The position numbers were made by a program, and so were the translations under genes. Under the pieces are notes generated by a model, which did not search any database, was not told where the DNA came from, and worked only from the letters and a program-made list of their open reading frames with translations. This document shows, piece after piece, positions 21,545 through 33,419 of a DNA stretch of 64,000 bases; within the stretch, counting starts at the first letter, position 1, and the number at the start of each line of letters is the position of its first letter. Source of the stretch: Nicotiana tabacum (Eukaryota > Streptophyta > Magnoliopsida > Solanales > Solanaceae); the NCBI RefSeq assembly GCF_000715075.1, contig NC_134095.1, positions 67,151,990 to 67,215,989 on the forward strand. The letters are read 5' to 3'.

Positions 21545-23473
21545 CTAAGTGCTATGGGAGTCGGAAGCCGGCTGAATGATGGTGGGGTCACCCTCTGATG
21601 TTGAAGTTGGGACCGATGAGATCTCGGCCGATGGAGTGACCTCCACTGATGGAGGAGGGATCTTTGGCTGGCCCGACACTGGAGTTGGGGCCTGTGAGTT
21701 GCTAGCCTCGCCTGTTGATGGCTGAGTGGTCGATGGAATGGCTTGGGCGACCGTGTCTGCTAGCGAATGCTCTATTGCCTTCTGAACAGCTGCTTGTTCC
21801 TCCTCTACAACTGTAGGGGCATCAATCTGATTACCCTTCTCTTGAGAGCCCTCATCCTCCTCAGACCATGACTCCTCATCAGTATCTCCCTCGTCTGCCT
21901 CCCCACCTTCGGACTCTTTTGAGTGTCCGGAATCTTCCTCAGAAGGAATGCCAATACGTGCAGGGGAAGTTGGAGGCTAGGAAGCCCCGACAATCTGAAG
22001 TGAAGGGTCTGTCATCAATGTGGAGAAATCAAGATCCAATCCAACCACTGACGTGTCCGCTCCTTGCTCACCTTCCTTGGGCATGAAGGAGGATATATCA
22101 AACTCCAGAGTTTGCATTTTGTGGAGCTCAGTCTTCATTGTGGTGACATCATCTCGGAGCTTTGGCAAGTCACCAACCTCATCCTGCTTAATCTTTTCAA
22201 CCCGAACCTCAAGCTGCTTCAGGCGATCCCCATAAGATGTTTGTTGCTGTTGGAGGGTCGTCATTAAGGACTAGATAGGAGTCAATGCCTGCTTGATAAG
22301 GGTGGGGAGGTTATTCAGAAGCTGGTCTACCTTAGCATTTACATGTTGAGCAAAGAGACCAAGCCTCGAAATAGCTGGCAGTGTAGCAGAAGTTTGAGCA
22401 ATGGTGGGCTGTGGAGTGGAAATGGATGCAACAGTAGCCTGAGGAGACATGGGAGTCTGGGAATCTGAGGGCTCTATATCAGCATGAGTCTGGGTTTGAA
22501 GCTCTGGGGGAGCAACATCTACTATATCATTAATGTGTGTGATATCAATATCCTTCAGCATTTTCCCCGTCTTGTCAGTATGTGGCATTGTAGGGACTTC
22601 CAAAGCCTTACAAAGGGTTGTGATCAAGCATGGGAATGGGAGTGACGTAGCTGTCTGTTTGGACCAGATCCCTAACTCTCGGAAGATGAAATCACCTACA
22701 TCAATCTTTGTCACAATCATAATGCATGCAATGAAAAGAGCTTTCTCAATGCTTATGTCATTTTTATTTCGAGACGGTATCAATCGAGAGGTGACAAAGC
22801 TAAGCCAGAATCGACCTTCTCGTGTGAGATCTTCCTTGAATATTTTGTGCAAAGGGTCAATCCAAGCAGGCGTCCCCTTGGCTATCACTGACGCTATCCA
22901 ACTATGTTCGTTATCCCGATTTTCCCATTTGGCATCATACTCAGTTGTGCCTAGTCTTCAGTCAGGGAAGTAGAACTCATTGATGGTATCACTGCTGCAG
23001 AACACCTACTTCCCCCGAACCAATACAGTATCACAGAACACTTTGTTACGCTTGTGGTGAGGGATCTTGGAGGCTCCATAGGATGCATAAAATTCACGGA
23101 CTACTGTTTCATTGTAATCATCTGGTAGCTCAGTGAAGCACTCCCATTTTCTAGCTTTTATGTTCTCCAGTATGTGAGGGTACTGCTTTTGTAGCCCGTT
23201 CAGACTTAGAGTTTTCTCGGCCAGTATTTTTCATTTTGTAAGCCCTTCTCTATACAGCTCTCTAGAGTCATCGACCCCAAACCTGAGTTGGAAGTCATCT
23301 CCTCTTTTTATTCTTGCCTCAACATGTAGGTCAACTGAAGGCAAGGTCTCCTCCTCATCAGACTGGGAGGGATGTGCAGTAGTAGGATCCGGTTGTGCAC
23401 ATTTTGCTTGTTGTGCTTGACGACTGGTGGAGGCCCTTTTTCTGGAAGAAGATACATGTTTCTTAGGAGCCAT
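21545..23473 (-). pseudogene. Element C env-like ORF (putative plant transposon protein domain)
   Basis: This is the third ORF of Athila-type elements, placed where retroviruses have env; its role is unknown. From the ATG at 23473 (MAPKKHVSSSRKR, a basic N-terminus) to a stop at 21545 the frame is about 642 codons without any frame change but with five in-frame stops (near 23230, 23020, 22960, 22270 and 21977). A central globular part contains WIDPLHKIFKEDLTREGRFW, VTSRLIPSRN and IFRELGIW blocks, which I associate from memory with the 'putative plant transposon protein' domain (Pfam Transposase_32). The C-terminal third has a predicted coiled coil (QQQTSYGDRLKQLEVRVEKI) and a long acidic, Ser/Pro-rich tail. 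I see no clear signal peptide or membrane segment, so 'env-like' describes position only. Confidence 0.7.
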
Positions 23474-23611
23474 ATCTGCAAAGAAATAAAGTGTGAGCAA
23501 CATAGCAGACAACAAGAGAAAAAGTACAAAGAATTACAAGTATACGACAGGTTATGCGTTCGCATAACCACTATGCGGACCGCAAACATGTCGCAAACTT
23601 TCAGTCTACTG
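23474..23611 (-). other. Element C spacer, left of hAT insertion
   Basis: Part of the integrase to env-like spacer. Contains CpG words such as GCGTTCGCATAACC and ATGCGGACCGCAAA that continue on the other side of the hAT element. The last eight bases are the target duplication. Confidence 0.6.
23604..23611. repeat. hAT target site duplication, left copy
   Basis: GTCTACTG, identical to 27346-27353. Eight bases is the length expected for hAT. Confidence 0.9.
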
Positions 23612-23633
23612 TATGGCTTTCCAACGGGATGGG
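23612..23633 (+). repeat. hAT left terminal inverted repeat
   Basis: Begins TATGGCTTTCCAACGG; matches the right end in inverted orientation with about three mismatches in 22. Confidence 0.85.
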
Positions 23634-24345
23634 CCGTACCGTCCTGTCCCGCGTCCCATACCATCCTGCTTCAAGTTAAATAGGATGGGCCAATGTTAAA
23701 CGGGACTCGAGATGGGATGGGACGGCCATTTCGTCCTGTTTCATCCTGTGTCGTCCCGCGTCCCCCCAGATTTGTTTTAAAAAAAAACTAGTCATTGGGC
23801 AACTGCTTAAATTGCAAAAATAGTCATTCCAACTGTCCAAACACCCCCTACCCCCCCCCCTCCCGCAAACTATTAATATAACCTCTAAGTTTAATAAATT
23901 ATACTTTGGCCCTATTTTCTACTATAAATACCCTCCATTCTTCTTCATTTTTTCCCACAAAAAATCAATTTTCTCTCTCAAATCTCTTACTTTGTAATAT
24001 TATGTCTATATTATTCTCTCAATTTTGTTACTATCAAGTATAAACTATCAAGTATAAAGTGATAACTTTCAAGTTTCAACTTTCAAGCATTTGGGCAAAT
24101 TTTTTGGAGCAACTTTTAAGCTTCAAATTAATTTGTCAAGTATTTGGAGAAATATTTTGGAAAATTTCTTCAAGTTTCAATATTTAGTCACGGCGCACTC
24201 GTTCCATCTTCTAATTTTATATATAATTTTTGCGTATCATTTTAGTGGTTAATTTTTGTGTTTACTTTACGTGTTATATTTTCGTATTTCATTTGTGTGT
24301 TTATTATTTGTGTTAGCTTTTTTAATTTAATTTTGTATTTAAATT

Positions 24346-26783
24346 ATGGCACCTAAAAATGTGTTTGGCATTATTTTAAAAAGTAGTAAAAAAATAGTAA
24401 AGGTAAAAGTGGTAGTAATCCTAATCCTAACCCTTCTCCTAGACCTAGAATTAGAAAACATATTGATGAAATGACTCATGTTGATGAAACTTTATTTTTC
24501 CAACCCCCCACATTTTATGATTTTCATGTCGGAAAACAATTAGATCATGAAACTTTACAAAGATAATTTGGCAACGATATTTTTTTGAGGATGAAGAAAA
24601 TGAGGAAGAAGAATTAGATGAAACACTCACTGGTCCTGCAACACATGCTCCAACTCAGAGTCAATCTCAGTTTGGAGCTTTACCCCCCTGTACCCCCTGT
24701 AAGTGGTAAGCCTAAGGCTGAACGTCCCAAAACATCACTTGTATGGAAATTTTTTAAACATGATAGAGTCAATCATCGTGCTATATGTGGAAAATGTAAG
24801 CAACAATTTGCACATACAACAAGTGGTGGGACAGGGGGTTTAAGTAGACACTTAATAAGGGATCACAAATCATTATGGATACAAGCTAACATAGAAGCCA
24901 TAAAAATTAGAGATCCTATCATCAGTAATGACACTCCTAGTGGATTTGGTTCTAATCAAATTCAACAACAACTTGACCCTGCTTTTGGTCATGTTTTACA
25001 AAAATATAACAAAGATAGAGATCGTGAGAACTTAGCAAAAATGGTGGATGTCTATGGGTTACCTTTTACCTTCCCTTCTCACCCTGCTTTTGTGCATTAT
25101 ATACAAGAAACTTATAACCCTGCTTTTCAAGGTTTTCCTAAGACCACGGTTAGAAATGATATTTTTAAAATTCAAACCGAATATCTTCAGTATATTGGTT
25201 GTGTATTTTTTCCCTTAGATTGTAAAGTATCTATCACATCTGATATAGGTCGTAGTCCTATGGTTCTGATTATTTAACTGTTACATGTCATTGGGTTGAT
25301 CATCATTGGAACTTGCAAAAACGTATTATTGATTATAAATTTGTTGATTCAAAACACACTGGAGCATATATTGCAACTATTGTTCTACAAATACTTGATT
25401 TTTATGGAATCATTAATAAAATTTTAACTATCACCTTAGATAATGCTTCTGCTAACACAACCGTAGCAAATAGCTTAAAATCTAGACTTTGTCCAATTAA
25501 TCCAACAATTTTTCATGTTAGATGTGCATGCCATATTTTTAACTTGGTTGTAAAAGATGGTCTTAATTTATTTTCTGATGCTTGTAGTAAAATACAACAT
25601 GCTTGTGGCTATATTTTTCGTGCTCATAAACAAAGTAGAATTCATGAATTTGCTCAACAATGTGCTAGTGCTAACCTTCCATTTAGAAAAGTTCCAAAAG
25701 ATGTTTGTACTAGGTGGAATTCTACTTATGAAATGCTTAAAGTTTCTTATGATTATCGAGTGCCTATCCAAAAGGTATTTAATATGCATAATGCTCACCC
25801 AGTTGATCAAATTGTTGATTCTGATTGGGATGAGATCAGAGAGCTTACTAAATTTTTAGAAAAATGTTATTATGCTACAAAACAATTTTCTGGTATATTA
25901 TCCTATTATTACACAAATATTATGGTATATTTGTGGAATTTTTGTTGTATTTGGTAAGTATAAAATAAATCCAACTTATGCACCGGCCATTAAAGAAATG
26001 ATTTTAAAATCTAAAAAATATTTTTTCCCTATTCCCGAAGTTTATTTAATTTCTACTCTACCTAACCCATATTTAAAACTAAGAGGTGCAAAGGGACTTG
26101 TTCGTAAAATTTATGAGAATTTAGAAATTCAAGAAAATGATCAACCATCTCTCGAAAGCTGCCAAGCTAGCATATATTCTTATGCGAGATCAATGTTTGA
26201 TAAATATAAATTTATGGATACAACTGGTTGGGAAACTGCTCTTTCTACTTCTAAGTCTAGAGCAAAAGTTTTATGGGAAGATATGGATGATATAACAGGT
26301 TTTGATTCCTCTATTGATGATGAACTTGATTCTTATCTTAATCAAGGATTGGAAAAGATTAAAGACGAAGAAGGCAAGGAACAACTTTTGTCATGGTGGA
26401 GGGAGTGTGGCAAGGCTTTTCCAACACTTTCAATTATGGCCGGAGATATCCTGGCTATTCAAGCATCATCAGTAGCATCGGAGAGTGCTTTTAGCGCGAC
26501 AAGATTTTAAATTGGAGATAATAGACATTCATTAGCGGAGTACAGTCTAGAGATTTTCGTATGATTCAGAGATTGAATTAATTCAGAAAGAAGAAATCTT
26601 GGTTTTGAAAAATTAACCACTAGGGAAGAAGAAGAAGAAGAATACAATAAGATACTTACCACTGGGAGCGATGACGGCATGGAGTTCATGGAATATCAAT
26701 CAATATTGCCAATTCCAGCAGAATGTCCGAGAGATATTATTGATAAGTTTCAAAGAAGCTATATAGGAGCTTACAAATATTAG
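24346..26783 (+). pseudogene. hAT transposase, broken
   Basis: Catalyses cut-and-paste transposition. The likely start is the ATG at 24346; the product would be about 800 codons. After a frame change and stops (24540-24620), the frame at 24618-25277 has a BED-type zinc finger (W-K-F-F, then CGKC, then HLIRDH, about residues 42-86). A frame change near 25277-25313 leads to 25313-25957 with the RNase H-fold core (ITLDNASANT, second catalytic Asp region; CACHIFNLVVKDG; TRWNSTYEML). A third piece (25960-26510) ends in the hAT dimerisation domain (LLSWWRECGKAFPTLS, ASESAFSATRF), which is cut by a TAA at 26508-26510. Reading resumes in frame to a natural-looking stop at 26781-26783. With at least three frame changes it cannot make a transposase. 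Confidence 0.9.
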
Positions 26784-27323
26784 TATGATAATTTGTAATT
26801 GGCTACTAAGAGGCCTAGTTCAAACAGAACCCTTCCTAGAAGGTGGCTGCGTAGATTAGGTGCTCTTCAAAAGAATTATATTTGTATTTGAGATTTGAAA
26901 GTTCTATTAATAAAATAAAAGGCTCTAAGCATTGAATTTTATTTATGTATTGTCTTAGTTACTTAATAGTTAATACTTCAAAATTATATTAAATAAATTA
27001 TAACTCTATTATAAATTTATAATTACTAGAATATTTCATTACAAGTCTTTTGTTTTAATATTTTATAATTCTTTACTTAGTTTTTTAATTTTCATTTTAA
27101 CATAGTAACATTTAAGTTTATTAAATAAGTCAAAAATCTAGCCATTGCAAACTTTAAAAACATAGTAATTTTCAAAAAATTAGACATGTGTTTAAAAAAA
27201 ATACACTTAAGGCCCACGAACCCATCTCATCCCGTTCTGTCCCGTCCCATTCCGTTTGTTAGCGGGACGAGATGGGACGAACGTTTCGTCCCGTTTGTCC
27301 TATCTCGTTTCGTCCCCTCCCGT

Positions 27324-27345
27324 CCCGTCCCGTTGGACAGCTATA
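27324..27345 (-). repeat. hAT right terminal inverted repeat
   Basis: Reverse complement begins TATAGCTGTCCAACGG; pairs with the left end. Confidence 0.85.
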
Positions 27346-27353
27346 GTCTACTG
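27346..27353. repeat. hAT target site duplication, right copy
   Basis: GTCTACTG, identical to 23604-23611. Confidence 0.9.
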
Positions 27354-28575
27354 AGGGGATATAGTTATGCGATGTGTTATGTGATCGCATATCCATTATG
27401 CGGTTCGCATAACTATCGCATAACCAAATGCCTGGGAAGTTTATTCACACTATGTGATCGCAAAGTCCACCGCAAAGATGGATTTGCGATCGTAGAATTG
27501 CCGCAAACAACAGGCTACAAGAGGCATCAAACTGTTTCAGTATGTGGTGACTTTGCGGTCCGCATATCACTTATGCGATCATAAAGTTGCTGCATTTTGT
27601 CATCTTCTTCATGCCACCTAGGGTTCATTCCGCGGCAACAATGCGGACCACAAATCGACAATGCGGTCTGCAGAAATCATTGCTCTCAACATTTTGAACT
27701 CAACCCTCAATAATGGCGGACCTAGTTTCACTACCCAACACCCCAAACCTAACTACCTATCCAATAACTCCCTCACATTATGAACAGATACTCACATACA
27801 AAAAGGAAAAAGGAACAAAACTAAAGGAAACAAAAATAGGAAAAAAAACAAAATACAATTTAAACTTAAATTTGCATGGAACAAAGCGGGAAAGGAAAAA
27901 CATACCAGTCATGGATTAACGAGCACACTTGGGAGATGAATTCTCAAGTGTTGTCTTACATTTTCGATTCAACTAGCCGTTTTGCCTTCTCCTTTTTTTT
28001 GTTCTGTTTTCTTTCTGATAAAAAAAATTCTTTTCTTTTCTTTTGCAAGTGTTTGAATGTCGATGATATGCAATAGTTACTTACCTCTGAGGTTCGCGGT
28101 GGGTAAGTCACCGCATAACACATTATGCAATTGCATAAGTGTTATGCAATGGATTTAACTTGAGTTGCTTGAGGTCACAATGCGGTGCACATGCAATCCG
28201 CAAAGTGCACCTAATCGCCGCATTCTTGCCACCCAATTTAGCCAAACAAACTGTCTGGGTTTGCAACCACATTGCGGTCCGCATATTTAAAATGCGACCG
28301 CATATGTGTAGCAAACTTCCCATGGTGATTTTTCTTCCCTTTCATATGCAATTTTACCAAGTGTAATGATCTTTTGAATCACCTGCACTCTAACACACAC
28401 TTTAAATTGCTCAATTAAATCTATCTAACAAAAGTTAAAATTTAAAGGACAAAGAAGATGTTACCACACATGGGTTGCCTCCCATGAAGCGCTTGATTTA
28501 ACGTCGTAGCACGACATAGTTGGCCTTTTTTTGGATTCACTCATTGGTCGGGCACAAACCATCTTTGAGAGGCAA
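27354..28575 (-). other. Element C spacer between integrase and env-like ORF
   Basis: No gene is supported. Two clusters (27360-27680 and 28085-28310) hold CpG words like TTATGCGGTTCGCATAAC, TGCGATCG and ATGCGGACC that also occur in the LTR of element C (34920-35270). Just after integrase (28465-28530) there is a block reading GGGTTGCCTCCCATGAAGCG, an imperfect hairpin (GGGTTGCCTCCCATG), that I recall as common downstream of integrase in such elements. Confidence 0.6.
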
Positions 28576-30090
28576 CTATTCCACCAAATGTTTTTCTCCA
28601 TCTGTGCCCAAGTAGTGCTTGATTCGCTGGCCATTTACTTTAAATGTTCGGAGCCCATCCTCCGATTCTAATTCCACAGCTCCAAAAGGGGATACATTAA
28701 CCACCTTGAATAGACAGGACCATTTCGATTTGAGCTTACCCGGAAATAATTTAAGCCTTGAGTTGAAGAGCAAAACCAAGTCACCCAACTGGAACTCCCT
28801 TTTCAAGCTCTTTTTGTCATGGACGAACTTCATCCTTTCTTTGTACACAGCTGCACTTTTGTACGCATGGAAATGGAATTCCTCCATTTCATTGAGTTGT
28901 GTTAACCTCAAATTTACAGCTTCAGCCCAGTCCAAGTTCAACCTCTTTAAAGCCCACATGGCTTTGTTTTCCAGTTCTATAGGTAGATGAAAAGCCTTGC
29001 CGAAGACTAACTGATAAGGAGAAGTGCCAATAGAAGTTTTGTACACCGTGCAATATGCCGACAATGCGTCATCTAGCTTCCTTGACCAATCGATCCTATT
29101 TGCATTGATAGTCTTTGCTAGAATGTTCGTTATCTCCCGGTTGGAAACTTCAACTTGGCCACTTGATTGGGGATGATAAGGTGTGGCCACCTTATGCTTG
29201 ATGCCATATTTCTCTAGTATCCCCATGAAAGCCTTGTTACAGAAATGAGACCCACCATCACTAAGAATGGCTCTAGGAGTGCCAAACCGCATGAATATAT
29301 TTTTTAAGAATGTGGTCACACTCCTTGCCTCGTTGTTTGGTAAGACAATTACTTCAACCCATTTGGACACATAGTTCACAACCACCAAGATATATTTCAT
29401 ACCACAAGAGCTTACAAAGGGACCCATAAAATCAATTCCCTTCTCATCGAAGATCTCTATCTCCACCACAAAGTGCATTGGCATTTCATGCCTTTTGGAG
29501 ATTGATCCTTGCATTTGACATTGGTCACAAGCCTTAACCATTTGATTGGCATCATGATAAATTGACATCCAATAATAACCACATTCAAGCACCTTTGCCG
29601 CCATTCGATTGCCCCCATGGTGACCCCCGACCGGTGAGTCGTGGCATGCCTTTAGAATTGGCATAATCTTCTCTTCTGGAATACACCTTCGGATGATGTT
29701 ATCAGCACAAACACTAAACAAGAATGGTTCTTCCCAATAGTATTGTCGGCAATCTATCAAAAACTTCTTCTTCTGATAGGATTCCAATCCATCCTGAATA
29801 AGGTCACTAACCAAGTAGTTAGCAATATCGGCATACCAAGGAGCAAAAGTGCTAGATAATGCCAATATGTGTTCATCCAGGAAAGCATCATTGATTTCAA
29901 GATCTCCCTTTGGTCTCCTTGCCTCTTCAAGCCTTGATAAATGATCCGCCACTTGATTTTCTGTCCCTTTTCTATATTTGACTTCGAAGTCAAACTCTTG
30001 CAATAACAGGACCCATCGAATCAACCTAGGCTTTGCATCCTTCTTTGCCATAAGATAGCGAAGAGCAGCATGATCTGTGTACATTATCAC
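28576..30090 (-). CDS. pol: Element C RNase H end and integrase (open 504-codon frame)
   Basis: Integrates element cDNA into the host genome. The frame opens in the RNase H C-terminal part ([46 protein letters not shown]). It continues into the integrase zinc-binding domain (H of [11 protein letters not shown] with the second His, then C-D-Q-C), followed by the catalytic core. All three catalytic residues are seen: Asp in GIDFMGP, Asp in [11 protein letters not shown], Glu in [12 protein letters not shown]. The core ends with a C-terminal domain ([23 protein letters not shown]). The ATG at 30090 is not a native start; the protein is normally made as a polyprotein. The reading frame is the best preserved in the window, but a frame change at its upstream edge (30087-30090) separates it from the first RNase H piece. 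Confidence 0.85.
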   Translation of the reverse strand: MIMYTDHAALRYLMAKKDAKPRLIRWVLLLQEFDFEVKYRKGTENQVADHLSRLEEARRPKGDLEINDAFLDEHILALSSTFAPWYADIANYLVSDLIQDGLESYQKKKFLIDCRQYYWEEPFLFSVCADNIIRRCIPEEKIMPILKACHDSPVGGHHGGNRMAAKVLECGYYWMSIYHDANQMVKACDQCQMQGSISKRHEMPMHFVVEIEIFDEKGIDFMGPFVSSCGMKYILVVVNYVSKWVEVIVLPNNEARSVTTFLKNIFMRFGTPRAILSDGGSHFCNKAFMGILEKYGIKHKVATPYHPQSSGQVEVSNREITNILAKTINANRIDWSRKLDDALSAYCTVYKTSIGTSPYQLVFGKAFHLPIELENKAMWALKRLNLDWAEAVNLRLTQLNEMEEFHFHAYKSAAVYKERMKFVHDKKSLKREFQLGDLVLLFNSRLKLFPGKLKSKWSCLFKVVNVSPFGAVELESEDGLRTFKVNGQRIKHYLGTDGEKHLVE

Positions 30091-30532
30091 CTTGGTCCCA
30101 ACAAGTAAGCCTGAAATTTCTCAAAGGCATAGACAATGGCAAGCAGTTCTTGCTCAGTCATCGTATAATTCATTTGTGCTCCATTGAGTGTCTTGCTTGC
30201 ATAATAAATCGGGTGAAGAACCTTGTTGTGACGTTGGACAAGCACTACTCCAATAGCTACACCACTGGCATCACACATGAGTTCGAATGGAAGAGATCAA
30301 CCGGGTGTGACAATAATAGGTGCCATGGTGAGCTTTTGTTTCAATTCCTCAAAGTCTTTTAGGCATTTCCTGTCAAACACAAATTTTGCATCATTATCAA
30401 GGAGTTTGCACATAGGATTTGCAATCTTGGAAAAATCCTTGATGAAACGACTATAAAATCTGGCATGCCCCAAGAAACTTTGGATACCTTTAACTGAAGT
30501 AGGTGGAGGAAGCTTGGAAATAATCTTGTCTT
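30087..30532 (-). pseudogene. pol: Element C RT thumb and RNase H N-terminal part
   Basis: Frame 30278-30087 begins MCDASGVAIGVVLVQ, with the first RNase H catalytic Asp (CDAS) and the Glu of [14 protein letters not shown]. It ends in a stop and a frame change, and the RNase H continues in the 30090 frame. Upstream, 30532-30279 carries the RT-RNase H connection, readable only with several frame changes and stops. Confidence 0.8.
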
Positions 30533-31942
30533 TTATCGGTCAACCTCTATGCCATGTTTTGAAATTTTATGTCCCAATGCAATGCCTTTATCCTCCATGA
30601 AATGGCATTTCTCCAAGTTAAGCACAAGGTTGGTCTCCTCACATCTCTTGAGCACTTGTCTAAGATTGTTGAGACAATGCTCAAAAGAGTCACCTACCAC
30701 CAAAAAGTTGTCCATGAAAACCTCTAGAAAATCCTCCACCATGTCGGAGAAGATGGACATCATGCAACTTTGAAAAGTGGCTGGAGCGTTGCACAAACCA
30801 AACGGCATCCGGCTAAAGGCAAAAGTTCCATAAGGGCAAGTGAATGTTGTCTTCTCTTGGTCCTCCAATGCTATGTTGATTTGGTTGTAACCGGAATATC
30901 CATCAAGAAAGCAATAGAATGACCTTCCCGCTAGCCGATCAAGCATTTGATCAATAAAAGGCATAGGGAAATGGTCTTTGCATGTGGCACTTTTGAGCTT
31001 CCTATAATACATACACACCCTCTATCCGGTTACCGTTCTTGTTGGGATGAGCTCATTTTTATCATTTTCAATCACAGTCATGCCTCCCTTTTTCGGCATA
31101 TATTGCACCGGGTTCACCCAAGAACTATCGGCAATGGGGTAGACTACCCCGACATCCAACCACTTGATGATTTCTTTCTTTACCACTTCTTTCATAGATG
31201 GGTTTAACCATCATTGGTGCTCCACACTTGGTTTAGTCTTATTCTCCAATTGGATCTTGTGTTCGCAAATTCCGGCGGGAATCCCTCAGATGTCCGCAAT
31301 TGTCCATCCAATAGCTTGCCTATGCTCCTTCAAGACATCCAACAATTGTTCTACCTGCACATCATTCAACAAAGAATATACAATTACCGGTAAAGTATCA
31401 TTTGAGCCAAGAATTTTATACCTCAAGTGTGGTGGAAGTGGTTTGAGCTCTAGTTGCGGTGGCTCAATAATATAAGGCTTTGCGAGAGGAGTGGCTCTAT
31501 TCTCCAAGTCGAAAGAGAGCTTCACTGGAGCATAAGTGTAGGACCCAAGCCCCTCCAATGCATTGACTGATTCCATATAGCCATCCATATCTTCACCATC
31601 GAAGTTCACCAAAATTGCCGCCAAAGCATCACCGAGGCACTGTTCTTCCATTTTCATTTCAACCGCATCTTCCACTTCATCAACAACATCGATCACCGAG
31701 ATTCTTTCATATTCATGTGGTAGTTTCATAGCCTTGCTTGCTTGTAATGTAACCTCTTCATCATTAACACGAAATTTGATCTTATTCCATTCCGAATCCA
31801 TTATTTCTCTTCATGTGGCAAGGAATGGTCTCCCCAAAATAATACGTATCTCTTTGTCAATCGCACAATCAAGTATTACAAAATTTGCGGGTAAATGAAA
31901 CTTTCCCACTTTAACAAGCACATCATCGACAATTCTCACCGG
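30533..31942 (-). pseudogene. pol: Element C protease end and reverse transcriptase
   Basis: Piece 31801-31286 follows the protease and leads into the RT N-terminal region; 31018-30533 has RT fingers and palm (DRLAGRSFYCFLDGYSGYNQI, TFTCPYGTFAFSRMPFGLCNAPATFQ). The catalytic box, normally F/Y-M-D-D, reads F-M-D-N (30705-30716), so the second catalytic Asp is lost. The frame is the same as the upstream gag-protease frame, i.e. continuous from 33307 to 30533, with only stops (at about 31943, 31802, 31286, 31200 and 31020) and no frame change. Reverse transcriptase activity is excluded as read. Confidence 0.88.
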
Positions 31943-33307
31943 TCACTTTATGGAACGATCGACCATTTGCAATCTCATACTTATGGGCCTTGGCATACCT
32001 AACCCTTCTTGCTTGTAAATGGAAAGAGGCATTAAGTTGATTCTAGCCCCACTATCACAAAGCGCTCTTGCAAAATCATGTGCCCTAATAGTACAAGGAA
32101 TGGTAAAAGCTCCCAGGTTTTCTTTCTTTTGAACGGTAGATGTTGCAATGATGGAACTAACCTGGTGAGTCACATTCACCACTTCATTGTTGGTGGTTCT
32201 CTTCTTGGTAATCAAGTCTTTCAAATATTTAGCAAAACTCGGCATCTCTTGAAATGCTTCCACAAATAGAATATTCACCGATAATTGTTTGAGAATGTCA
32301 TAAAACTTTTCGAGTTTGCTATCATCAACCTTCCTAGCAAGTCTTGGTGTCTTTTTTACCGATAATTGGTGTCTTTTTACCTTTTTCTTTACCTCTTCCC
32401 GGTTTTCTTCTTGCACTTTCAACTCTACTGGAACCTTTTCAACTTCAACAACACTTGGCTCTTCAACCTCAACCTCATGGTTGGACTCTTCTACTTCAAC
32501 CACTTGTTCACTCCCTCCCCATAGCACCTTCCCACTTCGAGTAGTAATTTCCATGATATGAGAAGTTGGACCACTCCCACTACCCTTTGGGTTCGCAATT
32601 GTGTCACTTGGAAGTGTCCCTTTTTGCTTCGGATTTTGTTCCCTAGAGAGATCTCTCATTTGCATCTCCAATTTTTGAATGGATGCGGTATGAGAGCCAA
32701 CAAGCTCGGTCATATTCCTCATAGAAGTGTTGGACTTCTCTTGATTTTGCAATACCCGTTCAAGCATGCTTTCCAACTTGGAATCACTTGAAGAACCTTG
32801 ATTTGAATATTGACCCTTTAGAGGAACATAAGGGTTTGAACTCAGATTTGAGAAGTTGTTGTTGTTATTCCAATTTCCTTGATTTGAGCCGCCTTGGTCA
32901 TTTTGCCACTGTTGGTTTCCTTGCCCTTGCGGGTTAAGACTCCATTGATTTTGTTGTCCTTGACCGTGGTATTTTTGCCTTTGATAACCTCCTTGAGAGT
33001 TATTAACATAGTTTGCCTCCTCAAAGCCTTCATTTGATATGGGTTGCACATCCTCTACCACATTTACCTTCTTCGCTTGGCTTTCGGTGAACATCTTTGT
33101 CAACACATTGACATTTGTGGCAAACCCTACGATCACTTGATCTCTCTCTTGATTTTCCTTGATCATGGTGGTCAAGGAAGGAGAACCATATGCAATTCCA
33201 CCTGTAGTGTCTTCTGAGTGCCATGCTTGATTATGTTTTGCCATTTTTTTCAAGTATTTGTGTGACCCTTGCGAAGGATTTGTCCATAAAAGATCCATCA
33301 GCTTCAT
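31943..33307 (-). pseudogene. gag: Element C gag C-terminal half and aspartic protease
   Basis: A 454-codon open stretch. The first half is gag: AKHNQAWHSEDTTGGIAYGS, a Gln/Asn/Gly-rich stretch (residues about 105-190), and a helical segment (LERVLQNQEKSNTSMRN). Middle: ITTRSGKVLWGG followed by acidic Glu/Val repeats and a basic KKKVKRHQLSVKKTP stretch. The end is the start of the protease with its active site intact (A-L-C-D-S-G-A). The frame stops at 31943, at the last codons of the protease body, and resumes in the same frame. The first methionine is not a native start; a frame change near 33310-33420 links it to upstream gag. Confidence 0.85.
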
Positions 33308-33419
33308 TCTTAGCTATAGATTAGTTCATCGGATCCAAACCCATGTAGCATTTCTCCAACAATATAGAATGCGAAAAACCATGATTGGGAGACCTCACCA
33401 AATATAACTTGAATTGATC

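Larger units (their letters stand above)
23612..27345 (+). mobile_element. hAT-superfamily DNA transposon
   Basis: A 3734-bp element bounded by perfect 8-bp direct repeats. Terminal inverted repeats: left TATGGCTTTCCAACGGGA, right (reverse complement) TATAGCTGTCCAACGGGA, about 19 of the first 22 bases agreeing. Subterminal regions (about 23630-23765 and 27215-27335) are crowded with GGGACG/GGGATG and CGTCCC words in both orientations, the pattern of transposase binding sites. It carries a broken transposase gene in plus orientation and interrupts the integrase to env-like spacer of element C. Confidence 0.93.

Noticed and set aside
25568..25859. Overlapping ORFs in both strands inside the hAT element
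   Set aside because: Shadows of the transposase frame at 25313-25957, which has the conserved motifs.
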